From the NCBI RefSeq assembly GCF_025822605.1, contig NZ_JACKTY010000030.1, positions 62,001 to 126,000 on the forward strand: DNA of 64,000 bases, in the 5' to 3' direction. The stretch comes from Mycolicibacterium komossense. Lineage in GTDB: Bacteria > Actinomycetota > Actinomycetes > Mycobacteriales > Mycobacteriaceae. Of the stretch, positions 49,156-57,742 are shown piece by piece (within the stretch, counting starts at the first letter, position 1; each line of letters opens with the position of its first letter). The notes below the pieces were generated by a model, which was not told the origin of the DNA, did not search any database, and worked only from the letters and a program-made list of their open reading frames with translations. Position numbers and translations under genes: made by a program.

Positions 49156-49596
49156 TCAGGGCGCGTGTAAGGCGAAGTCCGCGAAATCGAAGCCGGGTAC
49201 CACGACACAGCTGACCAGGCAGGGTTCATCGTCGCGGGGGACGGCGCGCTGCCAATGTCCCGGTGGCACCAGCACTTGGGGCTGTTCGCCGGCGGCAATG
49301 TCGCTGCCGAGTAGATGTGTTGTGGCACTGGCCTGTTCGGGTCCGACCTCCAGCAGCAGTGGGCCGCCGCGGTGGTAGAACCACAGTTCGGCGCTGCGCA
49401 CCGTGTGCCAGGCCGACTGCTGACCTGGCATGAGCAGGAACAGGATTGCGGTGCCGGCGCTGCGCGGGCCGGTGTAATCCGGCGGCAGGGTCGATGGGCC
49501 GATGCTCAACTCGCTGCGCCAGGTCTCGCGAAACCAGCCGCCTTCGGGATGCGGTGCCAGCTCCAGATCCTGCGCCCACTCGGGGAGGTCGCTCAT
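49156..49596 (-). CDS. Cupin DUF985-family protein
   Basis: 146 aa single-domain cupin. The family signature LAPHPEGGWFRETWRSE is at about 12-28, then GTAILFLLMPGQQSAWHTV and SAELWFYHRGGPLLLEV, and VLVPPGHWQRAVP near the C-terminus. DUF985 proteins resemble nucleotide-sugar epimerases in fold but their role is unknown. ATG 49596 was chosen over the longer frame because homology begins MSDLPEWAQDL. Its stop abuts the BKACE stop. Its upstream region is shared with the ABC-F leader on the other strand. Confidence 0.87.
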   Translation of the reverse strand: MSDLPEWAQDLELAPHPEGGWFRETWRSELSIGPSTLPPDYTGPRSAGTAILFLLMPGQQSAWHTVRSAELWFYHRGGPLLLEVGPEQASATTHLLGSDIAAGEQPQVLVPPGHWQRAVPRDDEPCLVSCVVVPGFDFADFALHAP

Positions 49597-49614
49597 CAGA
49601 CGAGCGTAAACCGG

Positions 49615-49644
49615 TTGCGGCCCGGCGCGACCCACGGTTACGGT
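49615..49644 (+). promoter_or_regulatory. Promoter of the ABC-F leader
   Basis: TTGCGG (49615-49620) and TACGGT (49639-49644) are separated by 18 bases. TACGGT fits the mycobacterial -10 pattern TANNNT. Transcription would start near 49651-49652, at the A of a leader ATG. An AAA at 49608-49610 lies upstream of the -35, as at some WhiB7 promoters, though not next to it. Confidence 0.5.
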
Positions 49645-49651
49645 GGAAAAC

Positions 49652-49690
49652 ATGACAGGTATCAACGGTTCTGCGCCGTCCGCGCGCTGA
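49652..49690 (+). CDS. Leader peptide upstream of ABC-F (12 codons)
   Basis: ATG to TGA encodes MTGINGSAPSAR. It starts where the predicted transcript begins, so it would be leaderless, a common form of start in mycobacteria. Its 5' half forms one arm of a hairpin whose other arm lies 4 bases beyond its stop, so translation would open the hairpin. The layout fits a ribosome-sensing leader of an antibiotic-responsive gene. Confidence 0.4.
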   Translation: MTGINGSAPSAR

Positions 49691-49706
49691 AACACCGTCG
49701 ATACCT
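49657..49706 (+). promoter_or_regulatory. Hairpin 1 of the ABC-F leader
   Basis: AGGTATCAACGGT (49657-49669) pairs with ACCGTCGATACCT (49694-49706) at 12 of 13 positions with a single A/C mismatch and a 24-base loop. The 5' arm is inside the leader peptide codons. Downstream, TGGGA-TC-TCCCA (49706-49717) adds a small dyad. Confidence 0.55.
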
Positions 49707-49718
49707 GGGATCTCCCAA

Positions 49719-49760
49719 GCTCCGGCTGTTCAGCGCATTCTCATCTGAACCTCGGGGAGC
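49719..49760 (+). promoter_or_regulatory. Hairpin 2 covering the ABC-F ribosome-binding site
   Basis: GTTCAG (49728-49733) pairs with CTGAAC (49745-49750), and GCTCC (49719-49723) pairs with GGAGC (49756-49760), with an internal loop between. GGGGAG at 49754-49759 is the ribosome-binding site of the GTG at 49764, so this stem would hide it. Confidence 0.55.
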
Positions 49761-49763
49761 ACT

Positions 49764-51359
49764 GTGTCCATCACCGCCACCGGCATCATTCTCAATGACC
49801 TCGGCTACACCTGGCCCGACGGCGACGTCGCGTTGTCCGGTGTCACCGGCGCCTTCGGCACCGGGCGCACCGGCCTGGTCGGCGCCAACGGCTCAGGCAA
49901 ATCGACCTTGCTGCGACTGATCGCGGGTGAGCTGGCTCCGACCACCGGTGCCATTCACACCGCGGGCACGGTGTCCTACCTGCCGCAGACCCTGACGTTG
50001 CAGGCCGAGACGACCGTCGCCGAACTCCTGGGGATCAGCGCAAAGCTCGCCGCGCTCCAGGCCATCGAGAACGGGGATGCCGCCGACGCCCACTTCGAGA
50101 CCATCGGCGAAGACTGGGACATCGAGGCCAGGGCGCAGGCCGGCCTGCACGAGGTCGGCCTCGGTGCCGTCGGACTGGAGCGGCCCGTCGCTGCGGTATC
50201 CGGCGGTGAGGCGATGCTGGTGGCCATCACCGGTCTGCGGTTGCTGCGCGCCCCGATCACGCTCCTCGACGAGCCGACCAACAATCTGGACCGGGAAGCC
50301 AAGGCGGCGTTGTCGCACACCCTGCCCGGCTGGCCCGGCACGCTCGTCGTGGTCAGCCACGACACCGCTCTGCTGGACGAGATGGACAACACCGCCGAAC
50401 TGCACGACGGCACGCTCACCGTGTTCGGCGGGCCGTACACCGTATGGCGTCAGCACCTGGACAACGAACAGACTGCCGCCGCCGCGGCGGCCCGCACCGC
50501 CGAGCAGGCGGTCAAGGTCGAGAAACGCCAGCGCGTCGAGGCCGAAACCAAACTGGCCAGCCGCAACCGCACCGCGAAGAAGGCCTACGAGCAAAAGCGG
50601 GTGCCCAAGATCGTCGCCAACCTGCGTGCCTCCGCAGCCCAGGTATCCGCCGGCCGACTGCGAACCGGGCACGACGATCGGTTGCACAGTGCCCAGGCAG
50701 CGCTCGACGAAGCGTCGGCGCGCGTCCGCGATGACGCTCACATCGGCGTCGAGCTGCCCGATCCGGATGTGCCCGCCGGTCGCAAGATCGCCGAGCTCGG
50801 CGGCACTGGGACCGGCGCCGGTGGCTTCGTCGTGCAGGGCCCGGAACGGATTGCGATCGTCGGTCCCAACGGTGTCGGTAAGACGACGTTCCTGAAGGCG
50901 CTGCTGCGCTCCGACGAGCAGGCGGCAGGCCGGCTCTTCACCGACCGGGTGGGATATCTGCCGCAGCGTCTCGACGGCTTGCGCGACGACCTCACCGTGC
51001 TCGACACCGTCCGGGCGTCCGCGCCGGAGGCCGACTCCGAACGGATCCGCGGGCAGCTGGCCCGGTTCCTGTTGCGCGGTGACAGCGTGCACCGGATGGT
51101 GGCGAGTCTGTCTGGTGGAGAGCGGTTTCGGGTTGCGCTGGCCCGTCTGCTGCTGGCCGAACCCACACCCCAGCTCGTCGTGCTCGACGAACCGACGAAC
51201 AACCTCGATATCACCAGCGTCGACCAGCTGGTCGACGCCCTGGTCGCCTACCGCGGTGCCCTGATCGTCGTCAGCCACGACGACACCTTCCTCGCCCGGC
51301 TCGAACTGATGAGGACACTGACCATGGCGCGCCCGGGTCAACTCGTCGAAGCCAGATAG
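49764..51359 (+). CDS. ABC-F family ATPase (translation/antibiotic-resistance type)
   Basis: 531 aa with two nucleotide-binding domains and no membrane segment. NBD1: Walker A GANGSGKST, signature region VSGGEAMLV (non-canonical) and Walker B APITLLDEPTNNLD. The linker at about 240-300 is charged and helical (KVEKRQRVEAETKLA, KKAYEQKRVPKI). NBD2: Walker A GPNGVGKTT, signature LSGGERFR and Walker B QLVVLDEPTNNLD. ABC-F proteins bind the ribosome; some displace antibiotics, others aid translation. The linker (P-site tRNA interaction motif) is of moderate length, so either is possible. GTG 49764 has its ribosome-binding site inside a predicted hairpin after a 12-codon leader ORF. Confidence 0.94.
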   Translation: MSITATGIILNDLGYTWPDGDVALSGVTGAFGTGRTGLVGANGSGKSTLLRLIAGELAPTTGAIHTAGTVSYLPQTLTLQAETTVAELLGISAKLAALQAIENGDAADAHFETIGEDWDIEARAQAGLHEVGLGAVGLERPVAAVSGGEAMLVAITGLRLLRAPITLLDEPTNNLDREAKAALSHTLPGWPGTLVVVSHDTALLDEMDNTAELHDGTLTVFGGPYTVWRQHLDNEQTAAAAAARTAEQAVKVEKRQRVEAETKLASRNRTAKKAYEQKRVPKIVANLRASAAQVSAGRLRTGHDDRLHSAQAALDEASARVRDDAHIGVELPDPDVPAGRKIAELGGTGTGAGGFVVQGPERIAIVGPNGVGKTTFLKALLRSDEQAAGRLFTDRVGYLPQRLDGLRDDLTVLDTVRASAPEADSERIRGQLARFLLRGDSVHRMVASLSGGERFRVALARLLLAEPTPQLVVLDEPTNNLDITSVDQLVDALVAYRGALIVVSHDDTFLARLELMRTLTMARPGQLVEAR

Positions 51360-51369
51360 GGTCACTGCT

Positions 51370-51798
51370 ATGGCCCGCCTGCGTCCCGGTTGGTTAGTCA
51401 CCCTGTGTGCAGCCATCCTCGCCGTCAGCGTGTGGTTGCCGTGGCTGACGACATCGGCTCTGGGCGGCGGCCGCGCCAATGCGATCGGCGGTACGGTCGG
51501 CAGCCTGCAACTGAGCCGTGGCTTCGGGGCGGGCCAGCTGATCGTGCTGCTGACGTCCACGCTGCTGGTCGCCGGGGCGATGACGGCCCGCGGTCTGTCG
51601 GCGCGGATGGCTTCGATTGGTGCACTGGTCATTTCGCTGCTGATCGCAGTGTTGACCGGCTGGTATTTCCATCTGTACGTCAGTCCACCGGTGTCGGCGT
51701 CCTACGGGTTCTACCTGGGCGCGTCCGGTGCCGCCGGCGCGATCCTGTGCTCGCTCTGGGCGCTCATCGACGCACTGATATCGGAGCGGCGGCGGTGA
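51370..51798 (+). CDS. Hypothetical four-helix membrane protein
   Basis: 142 aa with four hydrophobic segments (about 8-27, 50-72, 79-101, 113-135) and short basic loops. No family is recognised. The ATG lies 10 bases past the ABC-F stop, and its own stop overlaps the acetyltransferase start by 4 bases, so all three are probably co-transcribed. The position suggests co-expression with the ABC-F protein but tells nothing about function. Confidence 0.75.
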   Translation: MARLRPGWLVTLCAAILAVSVWLPWLTTSALGGGRANAIGGTVGSLQLSRGFGAGQLIVLLTSTLLVAGAMTARGLSARMASIGALVISLLIAVLTGWYFHLYVSPPVSASYGFYLGASGAAGAILCSLWALIDALISERRR

Positions 51799-52394
51799 GC
51801 CGGTTCGTAGAACCGGTCGTCCTGACCGGGCAGCGCTGGGTGCGGCTGGAGCCGTTATCCGAGGACCACATTCCCGAGATCGCCTCAGCGGCCGGTGACG
51901 GTGACGGCGGATCACTGTGGTTCACCACGGCACCGTCGCCGGACACCGCGGACGCCTGGGTGCATCGCCTGCTCGCCGTCCAGGCCGGTGATCAGGGTGT
52001 GACGTATGTGATTCGGCGGCTGGCCGACGATGTGCTGGTCGGCTCGTCGAGCTTCTTCCATGTCGACGCGCCCAACCGGCGCCTGGAGATCGGGCACACC
52101 TGGTATTCGGGCTCGGCGCGCCGCACCGGGGTGAACACCGAGACCAAGCTGTTGATGCTGAGCCACGCTTTCGACACGCTCGACTGCGTGGCGGTCGAGT
52201 TCCGCACGCATTTCTTCAATTCGACCAGCCGCGCCGCGATCGAGCGCCTCGGCGCGAAACTCGACGGTGTGCTGCGCAGCCAGCAGTTACTGCCCGACGG
52301 CTCCCGCCGTGACACCGTGGTCTATTCGATCCTCGACATCGAATGGCCCGCGGTCCGCAACAATCTGAGCTTCCGACTGGCTCGCCACCAGTAG
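51795..52394 (+). CDS. GNAT-family N-acetyltransferase (RimJ/L-like)
   Basis: 199 aa. The RimJ/RimL-type plan is visible: RWVRLEPLSEDHIPEI at the N-terminus, strand motif SSFFHVDAPNRRLEIGHTWY, the acetyl-CoA binding loop area SARRTGVNTETKLLML and the final FFNSTSRAAIERLGAKLDG before the last strand. The acetyl-CoA loop lacks the full GxGxA, as is usual in this subgroup. The substrate may be an N-terminus or a small amine. GTG 51795 overlaps the membrane protein stop. In an operon with an ABC-F protein, resistance-type acetylation of a drug is a possibility only. Confidence 0.9.
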   Translation: MSRFVEPVVLTGQRWVRLEPLSEDHIPEIASAAGDGDGGSLWFTTAPSPDTADAWVHRLLAVQAGDQGVTYVIRRLADDVLVGSSSFFHVDAPNRRLEIGHTWYSGSARRTGVNTETKLLMLSHAFDTLDCVAVEFRTHFFNSTSRAAIERLGAKLDGVLRSQQLLPDGSRRDTVVYSILDIEWPAVRNNLSFRLARHQ

Positions 52395-52407
52395 CTGTTG
52401 TGGTCTG

Positions 52408-53013
52408 ATGGCAGGTATGCGATTTGTCTTGCTGGGCGTTGCTGCGGCGACGCTGACCTTGGTGACCGGATGCGGGACGACGACGGCTGGCACCGCCGTC
52501 GCGGATCACAGCTGCATCGAGGTGTCGGCGCCGATGACCGCGATCTCCACCCCGCCGGGCGGTCCCCAGCTGAGCATCCCGCAGCCGCAGGGCTGGGAGC
52601 GCAGGACCGAGCTGGACTCGAAGATCATCCGCTTCGTGATGGTGAACAAGAGCCTGGTCGCCGACAACTTCGCGCCGAACGCCGTCGTGACGTTCGAGTC
52701 TGTCGCCAACAGCTCGCAGACTCCCAGGCAGATCCTCGACGGTCAGCGCATCAATCTGCGCAGGCAACTCATGGCCACCGACGTCAAATCAGAGGACGGC
52801 ACTCAGTGCGGCTATCCCTCGACGATGATCAGTTACACCCCGCCCGCGATGGGTGCGGCCACCCCGCGTAAGGCGAAAGTGCTTGGTGTGGTGATCGAAT
52901 CGGGTGATAAGACCTACCTGACTACCCTCACCATCGGTTCCGCGGACGACAAGAACACCACGTTCGCCACCGATTCCGACACGATCCTGAAGGGCTTCGC
53001 CATCACGCGTTAG
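52408..53013 (+). CDS. LpqN/LpqT-like lipoprotein
   Basis: 201 aa. Signal peptide with lipobox LVTGC (Cys22), then a GTTTAGTAVAD spacer. The mature part has the beta-rich pattern of LpqN/LpqT mycobacterial lipoproteins: IPQPQGWERRTELDSKIIRF near the start, NFAPNAVVTFESV, and a C-terminal DSDTILKGFAITR. These proteins are surface lipoproteins of poorly known function, with links to trehalose-lipid export in M. tuberculosis LpqN. ATG 52408 (MAGMRFVLL); ATG 52417 is an alternative. It is the last gene before the convergent carotenoid oxygenase, overlapping by 4 bases. Confidence 0.86.
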   Translation: MAGMRFVLLGVAAATLTLVTGCGTTTAGTAVADHSCIEVSAPMTAISTPPGGPQLSIPQPQGWERRTELDSKIIRFVMVNKSLVADNFAPNAVVTFESVANSSQTPRQILDGQRINLRRQLMATDVKSEDGTQCGYPSTMISYTPPAMGAATPRKAKVLGVVIESGDKTYLTTLTIGSADDKNTTFATDSDTILKGFAITR

Positions 53014-54524
53014 AGCCTGATCGCCGACGCCGCCGACTCCGCGGTGCGCCACTGCCGTAGGTCGCTGCCTGGCGCCCACGTCGAATGCGTCCCGCTGGAG
53101 ATCCGCTCTGGCAGCGACAGAGTGCACACCGGGCCGTCCGTCATGCGGGCGGCGTCGAAGATCAGACACGATGACGAGTCGTCGGTCATGTCCGTCACCA
53201 AAGTGATCAGGTAGCCGTCGTCTTCGGCCGTCGCACCGACCCGGGGCGCCATCGCGGTCTCGCTGCCGTACACCCCATCGGCGAACGAATAGCGTTCCTC
53301 AGCACCGGTTTTCACATCGTGTTTGACCAGCCCGTCGAACAGGAACCAGCCCGGTTTGCCGGTCGCGGCATAGGCGTAGCGGTAGTCGCGGCCGGCGTAA
53401 CCGGCGTTGATCATGCCGAACTCGGTGATGCTGTCGGTGAGCGGCTCTTCGGTGCTGGTGCCGGTGATCAGGTTCAACCGCCAGCGGTGCAACCTGGTCT
53501 GCAGCCGGTCCAGCGCCAGATAGCGGAAGGCCCGCTCCCAGGTGTTTCCGGAGCCCGAGTCGACCGGAGTGGGGTCCCCTTCGAAGAACCCGTCCAGCAC
53601 GATCTCGTCACCATCCTCGTAGGCGTTGGTGAAGTGCAGGACGAACGTTGGGTCGGCCTCGAACCAGCGGATGTCGGCGGTCCCGCCGCGTCGCGGCAGG
53701 ACCGCGAACCGTGACGGCATATCCCGATGGAAACCCGGCAGGTGGATATCGTTCTTCAGTAACTCGGGATCCCAGAACAGCGGAAAGTCGTTGAGGATGA
53801 CGTAGTTTCGGGTGAAGGCCATATCGTGCGGTAACCGCGGACCTGGCAGCGGGATGTCGACGCGGTGCACCAGATCGTTGTTGTCGTCCACCACGCCGTA
53901 GCTCATATACGGCGCCTGTTTGCTGTAGTTGAAGAACAACAGCTCACCCGTCGCATCGTCGACCTTGGGATGCGCCGAGACGCCCCACTGCGGGTAGCGG
54001 CCGTTCCAGCTCTCCTTGCCGAGGGTCTGTGCGGTGAACGGGTCGACGCGGTAGAGATCTCCACACTGATAGAAGCTGGTCAGCGCCACCCCCCGATGCA
54101 CCGTCACATCGGTGCTGGAGGCGTCCTTCATCAGCGTGCGCGCACCCCAGCCGTGATCTCGTTTGGCCAGTTGTACCGGTTCGGCCAGCCCTGGCCACAG
54201 CGGGCCACCAGCCTCACCTTCGGCGCGAAGGCCATCGGTCTGGACGAACCTGTTGCGGTAGAACGCTTTTCCGTCCCGGAAGCCGACGACGTGCACCATT
54301 CCGTCGCCGTCGAACGGGTGGTAGAACTTCAGCGCCGGATGCAGCGGGTTCTCGGTGTTGCGGAGGTAGACACCGTCGAGGTCGGTCGGGATCTCACCGG
54401 TGGTCGGGGTCAGATCATCGGCATCCCACTCGGTGGTCTGCGGACGCCACGGACCCGTCCGGTACGGGTGATCGTCATCCTCGGGCAGCGTCGACAGGTA
54501 CTTGCCGACGACATCTACGTCCAT
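53010..54524 (-). CDS. Carotenoid-cleavage-type dioxygenase (Rv0913c-like)
   Basis: 504 aa iron-dependent oxygenase of the RPE65/CCD family. The four iron-binding His can be placed: GVSAHPKVD, LPHDMAFTRNYVIL, FVLHFTNAYEDGDEI and SSGTHSTWAPG (usual form HGTW, here HSTW). The seven-bladed propeller pattern (repeated GxxxxFxYxGDGMVH-like turns, for example FDGDGMVHVVGF) supports it. It cleaves a double bond in a carotenoid, stilbene or lignin-like phenylpropene. ATG 54524 was set by AGAGGTGG before it. It follows the thiolase by 26 bases on the same strand. The gene pair matches Rv0913c-Rv0914c. Confidence 0.92.
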   Translation of the reverse strand: MDVDVVGKYLSTLPEDDDHPYRTGPWRPQTTEWDADDLTPTTGEIPTDLDGVYLRNTENPLHPALKFYHPFDGDGMVHVVGFRDGKAFYRNRFVQTDGLRAEGEAGGPLWPGLAEPVQLAKRDHGWGARTLMKDASSTDVTVHRGVALTSFYQCGDLYRVDPFTAQTLGKESWNGRYPQWGVSAHPKVDDATGELLFFNYSKQAPYMSYGVVDDNNDLVHRVDIPLPGPRLPHDMAFTRNYVILNDFPLFWDPELLKNDIHLPGFHRDMPSRFAVLPRRGGTADIRWFEADPTFVLHFTNAYEDGDEIVLDGFFEGDPTPVDSGSGNTWERAFRYLALDRLQTRLHRWRLNLITGTSTEEPLTDSITEFGMINAGYAGRDYRYAYAATGKPGWFLFDGLVKHDVKTGAEERYSFADGVYGSETAMAPRVGATAEDDGYLITLVTDMTDDSSSCLIFDAARMTDGPVCTLSLPERISSGTHSTWAPGSDLRQWRTAESAASAIRL

Positions 54525-54550
54525 CAGTCCACCTCTATCAGTCCACTCGG

Positions 54551-55762
54551 TCAGTTCGGTTCTGCGGCCGCCACCACGAAGGTGACCGTCGTGGCGGTAC
54601 TGCCGCCGAAGTTCAACGTGCCGAAGGTCTTTGCGCCCTCGACCTGGTAGTCGCCCGCGGTATCGCTGACCTGCTTGCCGGCGTCCACCAGCATCCGGAT
54701 TCCCGAGGCGCCGACCGGATGGCCGCCGCCGATCAGCCCGCCGCTGGGGTTGATCGGTAATCGGCCACCGATCTCGATCTCGCCGTTCTCGATGGCCTTC
54801 CACGATTCACCGGGACCGGTCAGCCCGATGTGGTCGATCGCCACATATTCACTCGGCGTGAAACAGTCGTGAACTTCGAAACCGTCGAGGTCGTCCAGCG
54901 TCACCCGGGCGCGCTGTAGCGCGTCGAGAACGGCCGTGCGGACGTGGGGGAGGACGTAGGGTTCGTCGGCTTCCGCTTTCTGACTGCGGTCGAGTTTCTG
55001 CCGCAACCCCAAGCCCACCGTGCGATGGCCCCAGCCGTCGATGCGTGCGATGGGCCGGGCGTGCGGATGGTCGCGCAGGTAGCCGTCGGTGACCAGGACG
55101 ATGCCGGCACCACCGTCGGTCATCTGGCTGCAGTCGGAACGCCGCAAGCGGCCCTCGACCACAGGGTTCGGCGCGCCGTCCAGGTCCCAGCCGCGGGTCT
55201 GCGCATTGGGGTTACGGCGGGCATTGGCGAAATTCAGCGTCGAGATCGCGTCCAGGTGGGTGTAGTCGAGCCCGTAGCGCCGGTCATACTCCTCGGCGAC
55301 CTGGGCAAACATAGCGGGCCAGAGGAAAGTGGCCTCGGCGCCTTCGTGACCGGTCCAGGCGGCGGCACCAAGGTGTTGGGCGGCGATGTCGCCGGGCACC
55401 GTCTTCTCCAGTTCGACACCGACGACCAGGGCGGTCTGATAGTTGCCTGCCCGCAGATCCGCGATCGCGGCCAGGGTGGCGACACCGCCCGAAGCGCAGG
55501 CCGCCTCATGGCGGGTGGCCGGGATGTTCCACAGGTCGTCGCGGACGGTGGCCGGCATCGCGCCAAGGTGACCCTGCCGGGCGAACATCTCGCCGAAGGC
55601 GTTCGCGACGTGCACCACACCGATATCCGGGCCGGCCATCGTCGTCGCAGCCAAGGTGTGGTCGACAACCTCGCGAGTCAGGTCCGCGAAGTCGAGCCCC
55701 TCCCTGGTGAGGTTGCGTGCGAAGTCGCTCTGGTAGCCGCCGAGTATCCAGACACCCGTCAT
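54551..55762 (-). CDS. Thiolase-family / lipid-transfer protein (Rv0914c-like)
   Basis: 403 aa thiolase fold of the SCP-x/acetyl-CoA acetyltransferase type. The nucleophilic Cys is in HEAACASGGVATLAAI at about 82-97, the first His in the C-terminal FEVHDCFTPSEY region and the second in GGLIGGGHPVGASG at about 345-358. C-terminal Cys of classical thiolases (CxG) is not seen, as in many SCP-x-type members. Probably acts in degradation of an aromatic or sterol side chain together with the dioxygenase encoded next. ATG 55762; the longer frame is a shadow. The gene is divergent from the GAF-ANTAR gene by 112 bases. Confidence 0.9.
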   Translation of the reverse strand: MTGVWILGGYQSDFARNLTREGLDFADLTREVVDHTLAATTMAGPDIGVVHVANAFGEMFARQGHLGAMPATVRDDLWNIPATRHEAACASGGVATLAAIADLRAGNYQTALVVGVELEKTVPGDIAAQHLGAAAWTGHEGAEATFLWPAMFAQVAEEYDRRYGLDYTHLDAISTLNFANARRNPNAQTRGWDLDGAPNPVVEGRLRRSDCSQMTDGGAGIVLVTDGYLRDHPHARPIARIDGWGHRTVGLGLRQKLDRSQKAEADEPYVLPHVRTAVLDALQRARVTLDDLDGFEVHDCFTPSEYVAIDHIGLTGPGESWKAIENGEIEIGGRLPINPSGGLIGGGHPVGASGIRMLVDAGKQVSDTAGDYQVEGAKTFGTLNFGGSTATTVTFVVAAAEPN

Positions 55763-55874
55763 CAACGCGACGCTACTCCCGCAGCGGTCTCGCCGGCACG
55801 AGGTCTGAACCGACGAGACCTTACGCGCAGCAATACCCCACAAGAGCGGCAACAAACGTGACCGATTTGCAGCC

Positions 55875-56579
55875 ATGTGCGACAGTGATGCCGTGAGGTC
55901 AGAGTCAAACGGGGGCCTGGCAGTTCAGATGGCTGAACTGGCCAGACAGCTTGCGATGCCGTTGAGTCTTCCCGACGTGCTCGCGGGGGTCACGAAGTCG
56001 GTTCTCGAGGTCATCCCCGGAGCGGATGTGTCCGGGTTTCTGCTGTTCACCAAGGGTGAGAAGTACGAGACTCATGCGGCGACGTCGGATGTGATGTTCG
56101 AGATCGACCGGTTGCAGGTGAAGCACGGCGAGGGGCCGTGTATCGAGGCGGCCATTGATGAGCTGATCGTGCGGACCGACGACTTTCAGCGTGAGCAGCG
56201 GTGGCCGAACTATTCCGCCGATGTCCTGAAACTCGGTCTGCGCAGCGCACTGTCTTTCAAGCTCTATACGACCAACCGCAACGCTGGGGCGCTGAACATC
56301 TTCGCGTTCGAGCCCAATGCCTTCGACGCGGAGGACGAGGCCGTTGGTTCCGTGCTGGCAGCGCATGCGGCGGCGGCGATCCTGGCCAGCCGTCAAGGTG
56401 ACCAGCTGCAATCCGCCCTCACGAACCGCGACCTGATCGGTCAGGCAAAAGGCATCATCATGGAGCGCTACAACGTCGACGCGGTCCGGGCGTTCGAAAT
56501 GCTGCGCGAGCTTTCGCAATCGTCCAACGAGAAACTGGTCGAGGTCGCTGTCCGGGTGATCGATACCCGCGGTAGCTGA
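55875..56579 (+). CDS. GAF-ANTAR regulator
   Basis: 234 aa. The GAF domain covers about 15-165 (LSLPDVLAGVTKSVLEVIPG; GEGPCIEAAIDE; ALNIFAFEPNAF), followed by an ANTAR RNA-binding domain at 175-230: LTNRDLIGQAKGIIMERY, then FEMLRELSQSSNEKLVEVA. ANTAR proteins bind paired hairpins in mRNA and prevent termination. GAF may sense a small molecule. ATG 55875 or GTG 55893 could be the start. It is divergent from the thiolase gene. No ANTAR target hairpins were sought. Confidence 0.9.
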   Translation: MCDSDAVRSESNGGLAVQMAELARQLAMPLSLPDVLAGVTKSVLEVIPGADVSGFLLFTKGEKYETHAATSDVMFEIDRLQVKHGEGPCIEAAIDELIVRTDDFQREQRWPNYSADVLKLGLRSALSFKLYTTNRNAGALNIFAFEPNAFDAEDEAVGSVLAAHAAAAILASRQGDQLQSALTNRDLIGQAKGIIMERYNVDAVRAFEMLRELSQSSNEKLVEVAVRVIDTRGS

Positions 56580-56809
56580 CGCGCGAACGGCTGGGCGTTG
56601 GGTGGTTTTCGAAGGTCCTGCCAGCGCCGTGGATGGCGCGTTCCTGATGAAACCCAGCCAAGTGAGATTTTTTCGAGAGGCGGCTACGAAGTTCGAGGAG
56701 GCGGTATGGGGCTCCGCTGCCGCCTGCGCTTGCGCACGGAGGTGGGTGCATCGGTGGCTGGATCTGGTTCTACGGCAGCGCGTGTCCGTGCGACCGCCGG
56801 CGACTGAGA
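56580..56809. other. 230-base intergenic region before the LysR gene
   Basis: No gene seen. It presumably holds the LysR promoter. Open frames here overlap the LysR gene in other frames and are not protein-like. Confidence 0.6.
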
Positions 56810-57742
56810 GTGGACCTTCAACAGCTTCATTGCTTCATCGCCGTCGCCGAAGAGGGCACGTTCACCGGCGCCGCCAAGCGAATGCACCTAGCCCAGTCTG
56901 GGGTCAGCGCCCATGTCAAAGCCCTGGAGCGCGACGTCGGGCAGCAGTTGTTCGAGCGTCGTCCGCGCTCGGTGGCGCTGACCGCGGCCGGCGCGGCGCT
57001 TTTGCCTCACGTCCGTACCGTGATGGACGCGCTAGCGCAGGGGCGAGCGTCGGTCAGCGGCCTCACCGGGCTGCTCCACGGGCGGGTAGCTATCGGCACA
57101 ATCACCTCGATATCGCCGCGCAGCATCGATTTACCCGAAGTACTGTCGTCCTTTCACGGCAGACACCCTGGGGTGGATCTCTCACTCGTTGAAGACACCG
57201 CAGCGATGTTGGCGCGCCGGATATCCGACGGTCTACTCGAAGTCGCGTTCACGAGCGTGACCGAAGAGACCGTCATCCCCGGCATGCAGGTCCGAGAGCT
57301 GGTCCGCGAGCCGGTGATCGCGGTATTTCTCGCATCAGACTCCCTTGCTGCGTGCCGCGAACTTCCGTTGAGCGCCCTAACGGAACGCCCGTTGATCGCC
57401 CTCTCGGAGGGCTCGGGCTTACGTTGGGAACTCAACCGCGCATTGCGTCAGGCGGAAGTCGGCGTCCGCATCGCCTTCGAAGCGAGCGACCCTGACGTCC
57501 TCGTCGCCCTCGTCGAAAAGGGTCTGGGCGTCGCTCTGGTGCCGGAATCTGCACTCACGCACAGTGATCGAATAGTCGGCGTCAAGGTGACCGACCTTCC
57601 ACCGGGCCGACTTGGCATCATCTGGCGAGACGGCGCGGCAATCAGTCCGGCCGCACGAGCCTTCGTCGAACACGCCACTGAGATGACCACGAGTCCGCGC
57701 GGCAAACCTCGCAACGCGGGCGAATCAGCCCGCGGTGACTGA
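56810..57742 (+). CDS. LysR-family transcriptional regulator
   Basis: 310 aa. The N-terminal wHTH is MDLQQLHCFIAVAEEGTFTG, then AAKRMHLAQSGVSAHVKALE and the wing VGQQLFERRPRSVALTAAG. The C-terminal substrate-binding domain (about 90-290) has GRVAIGTITSISPRSIDLPE and VALVEKGLGVALVPESAL. GTG 56810. It ends convergently with the ubiX gene with an 18-base overlap. LysR regulators normally lie divergent from their target, so here the control of the decarboxylase operon, if true, acts from a distance. The effector is probably an aromatic acid. Confidence 0.92.
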   Translation: MDLQQLHCFIAVAEEGTFTGAAKRMHLAQSGVSAHVKALERDVGQQLFERRPRSVALTAAGAALLPHVRTVMDALAQGRASVSGLTGLLHGRVAIGTITSISPRSIDLPEVLSSFHGRHPGVDLSLVEDTAAMLARRISDGLLEVAFTSVTEETVIPGMQVRELVREPVIAVFLASDSLAACRELPLSALTERPLIALSEGSGLRWELNRALRQAEVGVRIAFEASDPDVLVALVEKGLGVALVPESALTHSDRIVGVKVTDLPPGRLGIIWRDGAAISPAARAFVEHATEMTTSPRGKPRNAGESARGD

